From contig KN832559.1 in NCBI GenBank assembly GCA_000827205.1, forward strand, positions 247,167 through 311,166: a stretch of 64,000 nucleotides of DNA. Direction: 5' to 3'. The position numbers and the translations under genes were made by a program. Shown here piece by piece: positions 1 through 10,856 of the stretch. The notes beneath the pieces were generated by a model. It was given only the letters and a program-made list of their open reading frames with translations, was not told the DNA's origin and did not search any database. The stretch is from Plicaturopsis crispa FD-325 SS-3. Lineage: Eukaryota > Basidiomycota > Agaricomycetes > Amylocorticiales > Amylocorticiaceae. Each line of letters opens with the position of its first letter. Within the stretch, counting starts at the first letter, position 1.

Positions 1-663
1 AAGCAGGCATAGCCGGAACTTTGAAGAATGGCTCATCGCCGTCGTCGAGTCTAGGTTTCTTTCTGCTTCCTTCCGCATCTCCGTTCGCGGCTGCTTCTCG
101 TTTCTCCCGAGCAAGGCGGTCAAGACCGAGGATCGAGGTGCGTGGGGTTGGGGGCTCCAAAGGACGTGCCGGCTGCCTAAACGTGTGTCGCTGCAAGAGC
201 ACCGTCAAAATAATATACACCCGAGATAAACAGTACTCTTCGGCTTACCGTGTCATTCCGCACAAGACCACCCTGACGCACAGGGTCAGGCTCAAGAACT
301 TCGCTGTCATGGACGGTGATGCCCTGCATCGGTTGCGGTGCATGCCCAGTCTCCTGCTGCTTTGCATGCTCCAGTATTTCTGAATGTAACTCGGCCAGGA
401 AAGAGTCTTTGAACTTGCCGAAAGCCCGTGCCGCTAAGATATAGATATCAGTATCATGTGTGCTGCATCCGCGGAAGAAAGCATAAAGCACCTTTGATGA
501 AGCCCTCTACGGTATTCGTCTTTGCGATGTCGGTGACCCGCCGGGCAAGTAAGTCATTTGGGTTCACGGTGTTCAAGACACGGGACAGTTTGATAGCAAC
601 CTGGTGAGTAAACTCGTCCCTCTCGTCCTCGGTAGGGTGTCCATTTTGTACATGGGAAGCCAT
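1..663 (-). CDS. PRP16: Pre-mRNA-splicing DEAH-box helicase Prp16, N-terminal part (continues off the left edge)
   Basis: Prp16 (human DHX38) is the ATPase that remodels the spliceosome before the second step of splicing. Only its non-catalytic N-terminal region lies here. I join three exons, 663-492, 433-249 and 190-1, across two 58-base GT..AG introns. The product begins MASHVQNGHPTEDE and holds the helical N-terminal segment seen in fungal Prp16 (FTHQVAIKLSRVL...NPNDLLARRV, then AFGKFKDSFLAELHSEILEH). It then reads VHDSEVLEPDPVRQGGLV and, after the second intron, PTPRTSILGLDRLAREK, which is the family hallmark. The helicase core would lie to the left of the window. I chose the Met at 663 because the family starts close to this helix; an upstream Met at 711 is open but unlike the family. 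The identification rests on remembered family motifs and is strong. Confidence 0.88.
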
Positions 664-891
664 AGACACCAGAAACAACGCAGAGACCTCGGTGGTGGTT
701 TGTCGGTGCACCTAGGTGCAAGCAAGGTGCAAGAGATAATGTCGTCCGCCACAACCTTTCTTTGACTTTGTTTGCATTGTGGCGCTTTGCACGTCCAGAC
801 TCCAGTTGCATCTTGCACTGTGCAGTCTTTCTGATAGACGGACACTTGGACAGTGTAACCTGGACCTCCTTTCTGTACATTTGACTACATT

Positions 892-1224
892 ATGGCAGAC
901 GACGACGTGATAGACCTGACCAACGACTCCGACAACGAAGAACAGAATGCGAAACCCGGCATGGACGACATATCACGCACACAGCTTCACGTCGCGATCG
1001 CTACCGTGCCAGAAACGCGTCTACGCGAAATCGTCGCGAAACTGGTAGACACAATCCCTGCCGTCGGCAATGCATTTCTGAAAGAACTCGTCACCGTCGC
1101 GCCCGCCCGAGCACCTCAAGCGAATGCTGCGCACATCCCGGTCGCCCAACCCGCCGCGCCCGCATTCGTCCCGAGATGGGATGATGATGAATTCAACATT
1201 TATATCCCGCTACAAGCCAACTAG
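892..1224 (+). pseudogene. CHORD-like protein, N-terminal half cut off by an insertion
   Basis: This open frame encodes 110 residues starting MADDDVIDLTNDSDNEEQ, an acidic segment like a SUMO-interaction motif, then an alpha-helical stretch (about residues 28-70) and an Ala/Pro-rich linker ending in FVPRW. In related basidiomycete proteins, as I recall them, VPRW is followed directly by a cysteine/histidine domain (CxNC...CxYHPG). Here the frame instead runs into DDDEFNIYIPLQAN and stops. The missing domain appears 1.4 kb downstream, again beginning at VPRW. I therefore read 892-1224 as the 5' half of one gene whose 3' half is 2607-2950. It could also be a truncated paralogue that is still expressed. 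Confidence 0.55.
1167..1181 (+). repeat. 15-base direct repeat, left copy (possible target-site duplication)
   Basis: CGTCCCGAGATGGGA occurs here and again at 2606-2620. Both copies are in the same reading frame and encode the VPRW motif. They bracket the segment that separates the two halves of a CHORD-like gene, as a target-site duplication would. Confidence 0.6.
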
Positions 1225-2605
1225 AGCTAAGACGCGGCAGTGTACTACTGGGACCATAGACACCAAAGAGATAGGTAAAATGTCGAACGGTGAAAGATCT
1301 GCGGGGAAATCATGGAATGGCATATTGAACGGGGGGATTTGAACGGGGTGAATCATACGGGGGTTCCCAAGTCAACGAGAAAACTCGAAGCCAAAATGAA
1401 ACAGAAAACCTCATCCCAACAACAGACACAACACATTACCTCTCCTCCTCCTAACCCAATGTCCACCAGGTCGGACCGTTGCGGAAACGAGGGCAGGGCA
1501 GCTTCGGCTNNNNNNNNNNNNNNNNNNNNNNNNNNNNNNNNNNNNNNNNNNNNNNNNNNNNNNNNNNNNNNNNNNNNNNNNNNNNNNNNNNNNNNNNNNN
1601 NNNNNNNNNNNNNNNNNNNNNNNNNNNNNNNNNNNNNNNNNNNNNNNNNNNNNNNNNNNNNNNNNNNNNNNNNNNNNNNNNNNNNNNNNNNNNNNNNNNN
1701 NNNNNNNNNNNNNNNNNNNNNNNNNNNNNNNNNNNNNNNNNNNNNNNNNNNNNNNNNNNNNNNNNNNNNNNNNNNNNNNNNNNNNNNNNNNNNNNNNNNN
1801 NNNNNNNNNNNNNNNNNNNNNNNNNNNNNNNNNNNNNNNNNNNNNNNNNNNNNNNNNNNNNNNNNNNNNNNNNNNNNNNNNNNNNNNNNNNNNNNNNNNN
1901 NNNNNNNNNNNNNNNGGTGTCCTAAAAAAGCAAACGCGGTCGGGCTCGCCCTAGCCAGAGTGCAGGGGCTTCATGCTAATGTCCTTCTGTGGATGCTCCT
2001 GTAAGCCGCACGAGCAGACGGGGTAGATGTTGAATGTCGGAGTAGGATGATGATGATGAGTGCCAAGTGGGTCGAGGAATCCGTGGCAACGAGCACGACG
2101 GCAAGTGCAACACGACGATGGGAGACAGCGGCCGGGGGATAGATGGCGAAGGATGTTGTGCTGGGACAGATAGAGGGGAGAAAGAGAAACGAGCGCACAC
2201 AGAGCTCCGCGCGGGGTGGTTTTTATTCCCACCTACCCTAGCTTTCGCGACCTGAATCCTTCGACATGAGCGCGAGACGTCGTGGATGGATGTCGACTAA
2301 GGGTTGGACAGTATCGAACGGGTTGGGTGACTGGAAGTGGATGGATGGATCCGGATCCTGTCGGATGACGCTGGGATGAACCCGTGTCGACGTTGTCGTT
2401 GGGACGCAGTCGACGGGCGTCGTGCTGCAGCTTTGGCAGCGGATATTCTGGCGGTTGCGGCGAGGGGCTACCGACTTTTTGAGGTGTGCACAGAGGGTGC
2501 GAGCGTCGTTGGGACCTCGCTGTGCGTGTGCGCAACACCCCTCCTTGCCCTGCCAAAAGGCGTGGGAAAAACTCAACCAGATGGTGGTACGAGTTCAAGG
2601 AGCCC
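1182..2605. other. Unassigned segment between the two gene halves, with assembly gap
   Basis: About 1.42 kb, of which 406 bases are N. The readable parts hold short overlapping frames on both strands and no protein motif that I recognise. I see no terminal inverted repeats at the two junctions and no poly-A end. The frame spanning the N run is an artefact of the gap. The segment may be an inserted element, a rearranged copy of the neighbouring gene, or an assembly error. Confidence 0.5.
1510..1915. other. Assembly gap (406 N)
   Basis: An unbroken run of N. Its true length and content cannot be known from this sequence. Confidence 0.99.
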
Positions 2606-2620
2606 CGTCCCGAGATGGGA
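2606..2620 (+). repeat. 15-base direct repeat, right copy
   Basis: Second copy of CGTCCCGAGATGGGA, see 1167-1181. The frame here continues into the cysteine/histidine domain. Confidence 0.6.
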
Positions 2621-2950
2621 AATTTGCGCGAATTGCGAGGAAGAATATGACATGAGTGTCGAGCGGGAAGACGACGAATGCTGTTACCATCCAGGTGCGC
2701 TCTACCGAACACATCTCCATGCACTCGTATAAGATGAACGTCTTGCTTGACAGGCCAACTCAAGGTGAATTACGAGAGTTTCGAGGACTGGGACGAGGAT
2801 GTCCATGGCCCGGAAGACACGCCCCAAAATCGTAGGGACTTTCCGGAAAACTTCAATTGGACCTGTTGTGGAGAAAATGGTATGAGCGATGGCTGTGAGG
2901 TGGGCGAACATGTTACAGGGGGACCTCGGCCAAAGAAACGTCGATTTTGA
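2607..2950 (+). pseudogene. CHORD-like protein, C-terminal half with the Cys/His domain
   Basis: Two exons, up to 2694 and 2754-2950, are joined across a 59-base intron. They encode VPRWEICANCEEEYDM, then CCYHPG, an acidic stretch with DWDEDVHGPEDTP, then NWTCCGENG and GCEVGEH, ending in the basic PRPKKRRF. The spacing C-x2-C, C-x-YHPG, W-x-CC, GC-x-x-G-x-H is that of a divergent CHORD zinc-binding domain, although the loop between YHPG and WTCC is much longer than in classical CHORD proteins. No convincing start codon or N-terminal region lies directly upstream; a long open frame from 2337 looks like non-coding sequence. The simplest reading is that this is the 3' half of the gene that begins at 892. 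Confidence 0.55.
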
Positions 2951-3508
2951 GTCTTGAATTGTAACATATGTGAGTACTTCCCCAGGATTTCTGCCCTGAG
3001 AATTTAACAATACGAATGGGCTCAGGTAGTTTGAACGACCTTTTGTAACTCGCCCAAATAAATGCATTCCATTTCCAAGTTCCAACTCAGTGATATGAAC
3101 TTATGCTGGCCCTTTTGTCTCCGTCATCCGATATGAGCGCCACTACCTACCGACCTCGCGGAGGTGAAGGTGCACTTGCTCCCCCCGGAGATGATCGATG
3201 GCACCTGGAAGGCTATGGTACGTTCCATTTTATTGTCTGAGACAGTTGGTCAGCAGTTTGCCGAAGTATACCCCTTGTCTTTGCTGCTCGCCGTAATATT
3301 AAGCGGCGCAGTACTTAATGTGCACTAGGGCGCCTGAAGTATACGTTATATATGTGCGTGCGCAACGCATATACCTGTACGTGAATTTTGCCCCTGCCTA
3401 CCCGCCTCAATATGACGGCCATTCACGTATCCGTGCGCGCCACATTTTGGAACCTTGACTTCGTCTGCTCACAATATCGTACAGGCACCTGGATTCAGCA
3501 CAAGCGCC
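2951..3508. other. Intergenic stretch
   Basis: No gene can be supported. An ATG at 3133 opens a short frame (MSATTYRPRGG...) that ends at a possible donor near 3217. It could be a lost or alternative first exon of the next gene, but no acceptor keeps the frame. Confidence 0.5.
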
Positions 3509-3925
3509 ATGTCCTACAACGACACGACAGCCGTGCGAGACGCGTCTCAAAGTGACCACCACCTGCACATAATCCTTTCCCGCGTCGTAAATGCCGACCA
3601 GCCCACCGAGTTCTCTCTCGCGGACAGGAACACCGTCCCTTGCAGGAACTGTACGAAGGCGTTTGACGTTTGCCGACAGCGTGAGGCCGCAGAATGCATA
3701 TACCATCCCGGTGAGTGGATTTCCCGAGTGTATCCGTGCTAGCGAACGGCGTTGATCTCCGCGGTAGGTAAATTGGTGCCAGAGGCGTTCGATTTCGCCG
3801 TGGCCGGGACGATGCGCGTTACTATAACGCGAGTGCTGATGATGTGGACGTGCTGCGACGAGGACCCGGAAAGCCCTGGCTGTGTCGAGCGCGTACACGT
3901 CTCCGGCGTCACCGGGCACATGTAG
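3509..3925 (+). CDS. Small CHORD-like Cys/His protein (paralogue of the split gene)
   Basis: Exons 3509-3710 and 3768-3925 encode about 119 residues starting MSYNDTTAVRDAS. The zinc-ligand pattern is CRNC, CIYHPG, then after the intron WTCCDEDPESPGC and a final His. The intron lies at the same place, in the Gly codon of YHPG, as in the copy at 2607-2950, so the two share ancestry. This copy lacks the long acidic loop between YHPG and WTCC and the basic C-terminus. CHORD domains bind zinc and often work with Hsp90 and SGT1 in other eukaryotes, but nothing here shows that partnership. An in-frame Met at 3455 would add 18 residues; I chose 3509 because the added residues look non-coding. Confidence 0.6.
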
Positions 3926-4399
3926 CCGCGCGCATTTGGCGCCGACGAGGAACAGCAGCTTGTGTACCTGTTTAGCAGGGTGTCCGATCGTCACTGACAG
4001 CCGGGGAAATCTGAAGCACCAAAGCTCTCGATTCATCACAGGCTCGCAGCGATTACCCAGAGCAGTAAAGTGTGTAATATGGCAGGTGGTTGCATGTGTA
4101 AGATGGACAGCTAACTTACATGTAATGAAGGTTATAGGGACACAAGTCGCGTATACAGTACAAATCCAGATGTCCGTTCCGGGGCAAGCTCGCCCTGAGT
4201 CAGTAAGTAAAGTAGCCCCCCATGGGGCATCCCGAGCTAGAGTACGAAATATGTGCATGGTAATGGTGAGAAGCACGACTGGCGGTGCACCGCGTAGGAT
4301 AGATGGTGGAAGATTAAGGACGGCCGCGCCTCTGTAGAGCGCCGAGTATGGCCCTGGGTATCGATTGATCGCGAACACACTGCCTCCCTGTGAACGCTC
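3926..4399. other. Intergenic stretch
   Basis: 474 bases between two genes that end towards each other. I see no gene, repeat or RNA. Confidence 0.6.
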
Positions 4400-5107
4400 T
4401 CATGCTCCGCAGTCGACCATCTCCCAGTCCTCCCCGGGCACAACAACCCACGAGTTGCTCAGCACGCCGTCCGCCATAGATACCTCAGCCTCCGCCTCCC
4501 GCTTCTGGCGCGCCGCCACAATCCGCTCAAGCTCTCTTGTGGCAGTCAGAATCGACAGCGCCAGCCGCGGACCCATGTGCAATATTTTGCGGCCCTCGGG
4601 GGAGTCACGCATGCGCGTCGTAATGGCGACTCTGTACAAGTCGGGCGCAGGCTTCGATCGGGGGAATGTGGGGCGGGGAGGGAGTGTCTTTTGATTAGGT
4701 GTGAGGGGCGATGTTGCTCGGCAATGCGCCATCGCGGACTGCGATTGCGGAGGGGTGGGTTTAGGTGGAGCAAGTCTCCTAGACGGCGGCGAGGATGTGA
4801 AGGTGATAAACGATTCGCATCGTGTGCGGTCTAAGTTACGTTTGCACCGCTCGCGCTGGTCTTTGTAATACCGCAGCGTGCGATGGTAAGGAATGGGGGA
4901 GAGGCAGTCCTTCGTGTCGATTGACGTCCTTGGGAAACTCGTAGGCTCATTCTGCAGCCCCGGGAGTTGGATGAAGGATTCGGTCCGGCGCAAGCCCATG
5001 GTGCGTGGTACTTTGGCTGGCCTGGGCGTGGAAAACGAAGAGGTGCGTTTGCGGGGGACGGGGTTCGAGGGAAAGAACGGGGGCTCTGAGGGTAGAATGG
5101 AGTGCAT
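4400..5107 (-). CDS. Protein of unknown function, Pro/Ser/Arg-rich with a conserved-looking C-terminal helix
   Basis: A single-exon frame of 235 residues. The first 150 residues are rich in Pro, Ser and Arg and look disordered. The last 75 contain GRKILHMGPRLALSIL followed by TATRELERIVAARQKREAEA, a probable amphipathic helix, and end WVVVPGEDWEMVDCGA. That last tail resembles ends of other fungal proteins, but I cannot name the family. The frame is much longer than the antisense frames over it and its third positions look coding. No intron was needed. No function is proposed. Confidence 0.6.
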   Translation of the reverse strand: MHSILPSEPPFFPSNPVPRKRTSSFSTPRPAKVPRTMGLRRTESFIQLPGLQNEPTSFPRTSIDTKDCLSPIPYHRTLRYYKDQRERCKRNLDRTRCESFITFTSSPPSRRLAPPKPTPPQSQSAMAHCRATSPLTPNQKTLPPRPTFPRSKPAPDLYRVAITTRMRDSPEGRKILHMGPRLALSILTATRELERIVAARQKREAEAEVSMADGVLSNSWVVVPGEDWEMVDCGA

Positions 5108-6849
5108 AAGTACGGGGAAGACTCAGACAGATGCGACAAAGGGATTGATATAACGCCCCGGACAAAAGGTACGCCACAAGCGGGACAAGGCAGTCCAGCG
5201 TGTACTACGCGTGACGCCACCGAGTCACGTATAGCAAGCCGCGTTGCTTACTAAGCTCGCGTAAACCGGTCGGGTCTTGGTCTCGCGCCTCGCGCACGCC
5301 CCGCAGCGCCTCGAGGCTAGTCTGTATGAAGGCTACGGGCAGAGATGGGCGAGATTAGCGGCGTCCCGGGGTAGACAATCGCGACATTGAACGAGTGTGA
5401 CAAACGATTTGTGACAGAACTCGAGAGCAACTGTGAGAGTCGTCCGCAATCAAAGTCAGGATGACTTGAGACGCTGGCCAGAGATCATGTTCAACGGAGG
5501 CATCATTGATATGATGCTGGTAATTCCCGAGCGAGCGTTGTTACAGAACGAGATACACCCAAATTGAACCGCGTCGGCCATACGGACTGACGCGGGTTTA
5601 CCGGCGTTTCTCCTCGAAAAGCAAGACCAACGATGCTTGTATACCGTGGTCATGACTCATCTGGTTTGTCTACACCACAAAAAGCATTCTCAGATGATCT
5701 GGTAGAACATCGAGGCGCAGAACCCATGCATGCTGTTTACACGAGGCCACAACTTAAGAAAGATAAGCAGACAACCAACGATGCAATTGTGGAATACTCA
5801 GCGTTGTGCCGCTCTCAATTGGAGTGTACTGCACCACACTGGCAGTTTCAGCTGCCATCTACAGGCCCATGCATCGTAGGTTCCCAACAGTTCGGAAAGG
5901 AGCCAGAGGAGAGCTGGAGCCTGTAATCAAAGTGTATGGAGTCATGAGGCCATACAGAACAATCACATACGGAGACTCTTAACGACTATACCGGATCTGC
6001 TTTGAAGAAAGATTGGAGCCCCATCGCACATCGCATCAGCAAGTATCGCATCGAGAGGTGCATGTGGAGGTAACATAGCCGCAGATACATAATGGAAAGA
6101 GGTCCGCAGTTGTCGATCGAAGTGAATACTGAGTACTGGATAGCGAGCGGAAATAGTACGATTGCAGTACGAGGTCAAGAGTCAAGACGTAGAGGAGGAG
6201 TGATGAAACGGATTCCGCGGGACATCCGAGATTGACCAATAGGCTAAAAGCGTAAACGACAGAGGGTTCCTACTCACCACCGTCCTTGAGACCAAATGTT
6301 GCCAGGCTCTGCAAGACAGAACGCTTCCGAGTCTAGCTTCCACAATGCATCAGCGTCAGATGCCCAGCGAGTTTCTCCACACGTCTAAGGCGCGGCGACG
6401 AAGGCGGTTCAACGTGCAACGTTCAACTTGAAGCGGTGGGTCAACCAGCGCACCCAGAAACGAAGAAGATAAAAGGAAAAGGCGCGACGAGGGACTCGCT
6501 CGGAGCGATTGTGTATGAGAATCCTCCGGCGACGTCTTCATAGTAGTATGTCACGAACACCGACTCCGAGTCGGGTCGTGGTGTCTATCTTGTGATGTTA
6601 CTGTAGGCGCTTCCTCACCTGTGACTCTCACATAGCCCCCTGATAGCCCCTCTCAGTAGCCTGCCCAAAGCCTGGCGCACGCCCTGGGCCTGCATTCCGA
6701 TTATCAGGAATTGTGACCGGGTCACCAATACTTACAGGCTGTGTCATATCAAGCCGAAATCAGTAGCCTTTAAAGGCCTTTCAAATCCCTCCCCCCCTTA
6801 AGCCAAGCACCACGAAGAACGTCGCTAACTACCACATACAGTATCAACG
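5108..6849. other. Gene-poor stretch
   Basis: 1.74 kb without a supportable gene. Frames are short and overlap on both strands. The last 70 bases before the methyltransferase are rich in C and T, as expected of a fungal promoter and 5' leader. No repeat or transposon ends were recognised. Confidence 0.55.
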
Positions 6850-8775
6850 ATGGCTGCCACCACAATGGCATCCTTGGCCAAACTCATCTCAGAGTCTGTA
6901 ACGAAGATCGAGACCAACTGCGCGCAGCGCGGCGTGCAGCTCCCTACCCTCGATGACCCCTTCAGCCCCGAAAGCGAGGCCCCGCGCAATGACCCGGAGA
7001 TCCTCGACGCGACTGCAAAAATTGTGGCCGCTGCCGCCCAGTTGATTGCTCTCGTAAGGCCTGCCCCCTCCTCCTTGGTGACCGCTAGCTTGCAGGTGCG
7101 TATACTATTTGTCCCCATTCCCCCCTTTCATCCAGATGATTTTACTGTGATTTAGATGCATGTATCATCTGCGCTACGAGTGGCGCTTCAGACGAATACC
7201 GTTGAAATACTGAGGGAGGCTGGTCCTCAGGTGTGTATCAGCGGCTTCGATTTATCCGCCTGCTGAAACTTTGCGTAGGGCTTGCACATCAACGACATCG
7301 CTGCCAAAAGCAACACTGATCCCGGGAAACTGGGTAACTAGAATCATATGTTTGAAAGCATCAGCAAGCACTGACTATAATCTCTATCAAGGCCGTGTTC
7401 TTCGCCTCCTAGCTACAGAATGCATCTTCAAAGAAGTCTCTCCAGACGTATTCGCAAACAACCGCATCTCCTCCGTAGCCGACACAGGAAAACCCGCCTC
7501 CGAAATAATTGCAAAGTGCGTATGCACTACCCTTCCTATTGCGATGTGAAACCTGACTAGAAATACAGCCCCAAGGATAAACACGTAGGTACCAGTGGTC
7601 TGCCCGCCATCTTGGAGCACACGTGAGTGCTCTGGTATCCTGTCGGCCGTGTCTGTCGCTTAATGCGGCATTTGGCAGCGGCGACGAGGTGTTCAAGGCC
7701 TCCGCCTACCTCGGCGAGGTTTTCAGTAACCCTGATTATGTGCACTCCTACGCAGCCAACCGTGCAGCGGTGAACCTCGCGTTCAACATGGATCTGCCAG
7801 TGTTCCAGTGGTTCGAGCTCCCCGAGAACGAGCTCCGTTTACATCGCTTTGGCATAGGGATGGAAGGCATGACGAAAAGTTCGTCCTCGGACGTCATCGT
7901 AAAAGGTTCGTTTTGCATGGCTGCGCACATTCCATGGAGTCCGAGCTTACTTTTTGCGAAGGGTTTGATTGGCAGGATCTTCCGGAGGGAAGTGTGGTTG
8001 TGGATGTTGGAGGCGGCATAGGGTCTCAATCATTGGCAATCGCGAAGGTATTCCCTCATCTCAAGATTATCGTCGAAGACCGTCCCGCCACTATTGCGGA
8101 TGGAGACAAGGTACATTATTGTCGTTCACGTTCTCAAACACATCCATGCTTAACAGACATCGCCCCATTCTCGTGGTAGTTCTGGCGCGCTGCACTTCCC
8201 GAAGCCTTAGACTCCGGACGTGTTGTCTTCCGAGGTAATCATTGTCACTCACAGCAACCGTAGTCGTCCCCTAACACTTTGTTTCTTAGGACACGATTTC
8301 TTCGAGGAGCAGCCGATCAAAGGTGCTGCGGTATACTTTATGCGGGCCATCCTCCACGACTGGTCGGACTCCTACTGTCTCGACATCCTCAAGCGCATTC
8401 GCGCGGCAGCGGCACCGCACAGCCAACTGTTAGTTATCGACACGACGATGTCATACGCATGCCAGGACACCACCATTACGCGCGACGTCCCTGGAAGCCA
8501 AAGACCAGTCGCTCCCGAACCCTTGCTCCCAAACTTTGGTCATGCGAAGCTGACAGACTATCTAGCGGACATGCAGGTATGTCTTTACTCATACCATCCT
8601 GAATGGCTGCGTGAGCTGACGGGTGATGACACAGATGCTCGTTGCGTTGAATGGCCAGGAGCGAACTTTGGCACACTTCGACAAGCTCTTTACGGCGTCG
8701 GGATGGAAGCTACAGAAAGTTCGGCACACTGACGCCATCGCGGCTGGTTCCCATATGGTGGCCATTCCAGTCTAG
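6850..8775 (+). CDS. SAM-dependent O-methyltransferase 1 (COMT-like, fungal secondary-metabolism type)
   Basis: It should transfer a methyl group from S-adenosylmethionine to a small-molecule hydroxyl. Ten exons (6850-7095, 7156-7230, 7279-7333, 7392-7515, 7569-7622, 7679-7905, 7962-8110, 8180-8234, 8290-8576, 8635-8775) give 470 residues in one frame. The N-terminal half is the winged-helix dimerisation region of COMT-like enzymes. SAM motif I is VVDVGGGIGSQSLA near residue 272, with the acidic IVEDRP after it. The catalytic base is probably His351 in RAILHDWSD. The C-terminus reads GWKLQKVRHTD, typical of the family. Exon sizes and phases equal those of the copies at 8877 and 24294. The gene ends 101 bases from its inverted neighbour. 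Nothing looks broken. The substrate is unknown. Confidence 0.92.
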
Positions 8776-8876
8776 TACTAGCAGCCTACTAGAATGTAAA
8801 CGAGTCCATACTCCAAGCAATAACACTGTACAAGTCATATCGGGCGTCGCCTCTACAATACCTCCACTCGTACTAA

Positions 8877-10856
8877 CTACACTGGCACCGCAACTATATG
8901 CGAACCCGCAATAGTCGCATCCGTATGGCGCACCTGCTGCAATTTCCAGCCCGACGCCGTGAAGAGCTTGCCGAACTGCGCCAGCGTCCGCTCCTGGCTA
9001 TTAAATGCCACCATCATCTGGGCCAAAATCCTGAGCTCACCACAGGTCACTGCTAACACGATCCAGTCTCCAACCACATACCTGCAAGTCCAGCAGATAA
9101 TCGCGCAAATTCGCGTGCCCAAAGTTCGGGAGCAAGGGCTCCGGAGCCACAGGTTTTTGACCGCCGGGAACAGCCTGCGCGGCAGATGTGTCCAGGCATG
9201 CGTGGGCTATCACCGTGTCGATGATAAGTAGCTGGGTATGGGGTGCCGCCGCTGCACGGATGCGCTTGAGGATGTCGATGCAATAAGAGTCCGACCAGTC
9301 GTGGAGGATGGCCCGCATGAAATACACTGCGGCGTTCTTCACCGGCTGCTCTTCGAAGAAATCGTGCCCTAAAAACAAGCAATAAGTAACTGACTACATA
9401 TGATCATATGTGCGACTTACCTTGGAATGAGACCCGTCCGGTGTCCAGTGCCCCAGGAAGTGCAGCGTTCCAGAACTACGCTTGTCCTGTCTATCAGTCT
9501 ACACACCCGTTCTGGTATCTCAACGCACTGCCCGACCTTGTCCCCATCTGCGATAACCGCAGGCCGGTCCTCGATGACAAGTTTTATGTGGGGGAACACC
9601 TTCGCAAGGGCTAGCGATTGAGACCCGATCCCACCTCCAACGTCTACAACGACGCTGTCTTTCGGAAGATCCTGCCAGTCAAAGCCTTCGTCGTACAATA
9701 TACGCCTTCAGCACACTCCACGCGAAATCATTGCCATACCGTGAAACCGACAGACCTCTCACGATCGCATCCGTCGCTGAACTCCTTGTCACGCCCTCCA
9801 TGCCAATGCTGAATCTGTTCAGCTTGTACTCATTCCCGGGCAGTTCGAACCACGGGAACAGCCCTTGGTCCGTATTGTGCGCGAGGTTGAACGCAGTGCG
9901 GTCCGGCGCGTATGAGTACGCGTAATCGGGGTTGCTAAAGGTATCTCCTAGGAAAGCAGACGCCTTGTGAATCTTGTCGCAACTGATCGGGTGCATCGTC
10001 AACGGCGATTCAGCCCACGCAAGGCGGTGCGGGGTGCACTCACTCATGCTCCAGGATGGCGGCAAGGCCATTCGTAGCTACGTGCTTTTCGGCAGGGCTG
10101 AATCAGCTCGTTAGTCGCCCCCGCATCGCGGACCAGGAAATATGCAGAACGCACTTCGCGAAAATGTCGGACGCGGGCTTCCCTGTGTCGGCAGCAGACG
10201 ATATACGGTTATTTGCGAACACGTCAGGGGACACTTCTTTGAATATGTGTTCTGTGGCCAGGAGTCGTAGGATGCGCCCTGTCAATGGTACTCATTGCCA
10301 GTGGGACTGCCGCTGCCTTATGGCTATAAGAAGCTGAGCATCGTGTGAGACTTTACCTAGCTTCCCTGGGTCAGTATGGCTCTTGGTGGCGATCTCACTT
10401 ATGTGCAGGCCCTTCATACACGAAAATTGTCAGCAGATGAGAATTGGACGGCTGTCGCTCGAGTTTGTATGGCACAGACCTGCGGACCGGCCTCCCTCAG
10501 AATTTCAATGGTGTTGGTCTCGAGAGCCACCCGTAAAGCGGACGATACGTGCATCTACGGTCATGGGATGAGCAACGGGCTTCTTTCGCGAGATAAGCTA
10601 GTAGACATGCCTGAAAGCTCGTTGTCAGCAGTGTGACGGGTGCAGGCCGCAGGATTGCGATCAGCTGGGCGGCGGCGGCAATGGCAATGGAGGCCGCTTC
10701 TGCTATGCTGGGGTCGCTGCGCGGGGCCTCGCTGTCTGCGCTGAAGGGCTCGTCGAGGGAGGGGAGCTGCACGCCACGTTGTGCGCAATTGACTTCGATA
10801 TTGGCCACGGAGTCAGACATGAGTTGGATGAGTGATCGTAGGGTTGCGGAAGCCAT
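8877..10856 (-). CDS. SAM-dependent O-methyltransferase 2 (inverted paralogue)
   Basis: Ten exons, 5' to 3': 10856-10611, 10554-10480, 10411-10357, 10278-10155, 10097-10044, 9982-9756, 9685-9537, 9475-9421, 9368-9082, 9017-8877. They encode 470 residues, the same length as copy 1. Motif I is VVDVGGGIGSQSLALAK and the catalytic His is in RAILHDWSDSYC. The first intron starts with GC instead of GT (CAG|GCATGT), a recognised minor donor; the same intron in the other two copies starts with GT. The gene stands tail to tail with copy 1. The frame is intact throughout. It differs from copy 1 at many scattered residues, so the two may have different substrates. Confidence 0.92.

Noticed and set aside
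1312-2004. A 230-residue open frame on the plus strand.
   Set aside because: Most of it is translated N from the assembly gap.
2233-2763. Minus-strand open frame of 176 residues.
   Set aside because: It lies antisense to the Cys/His exon, has skewed composition and no motif.
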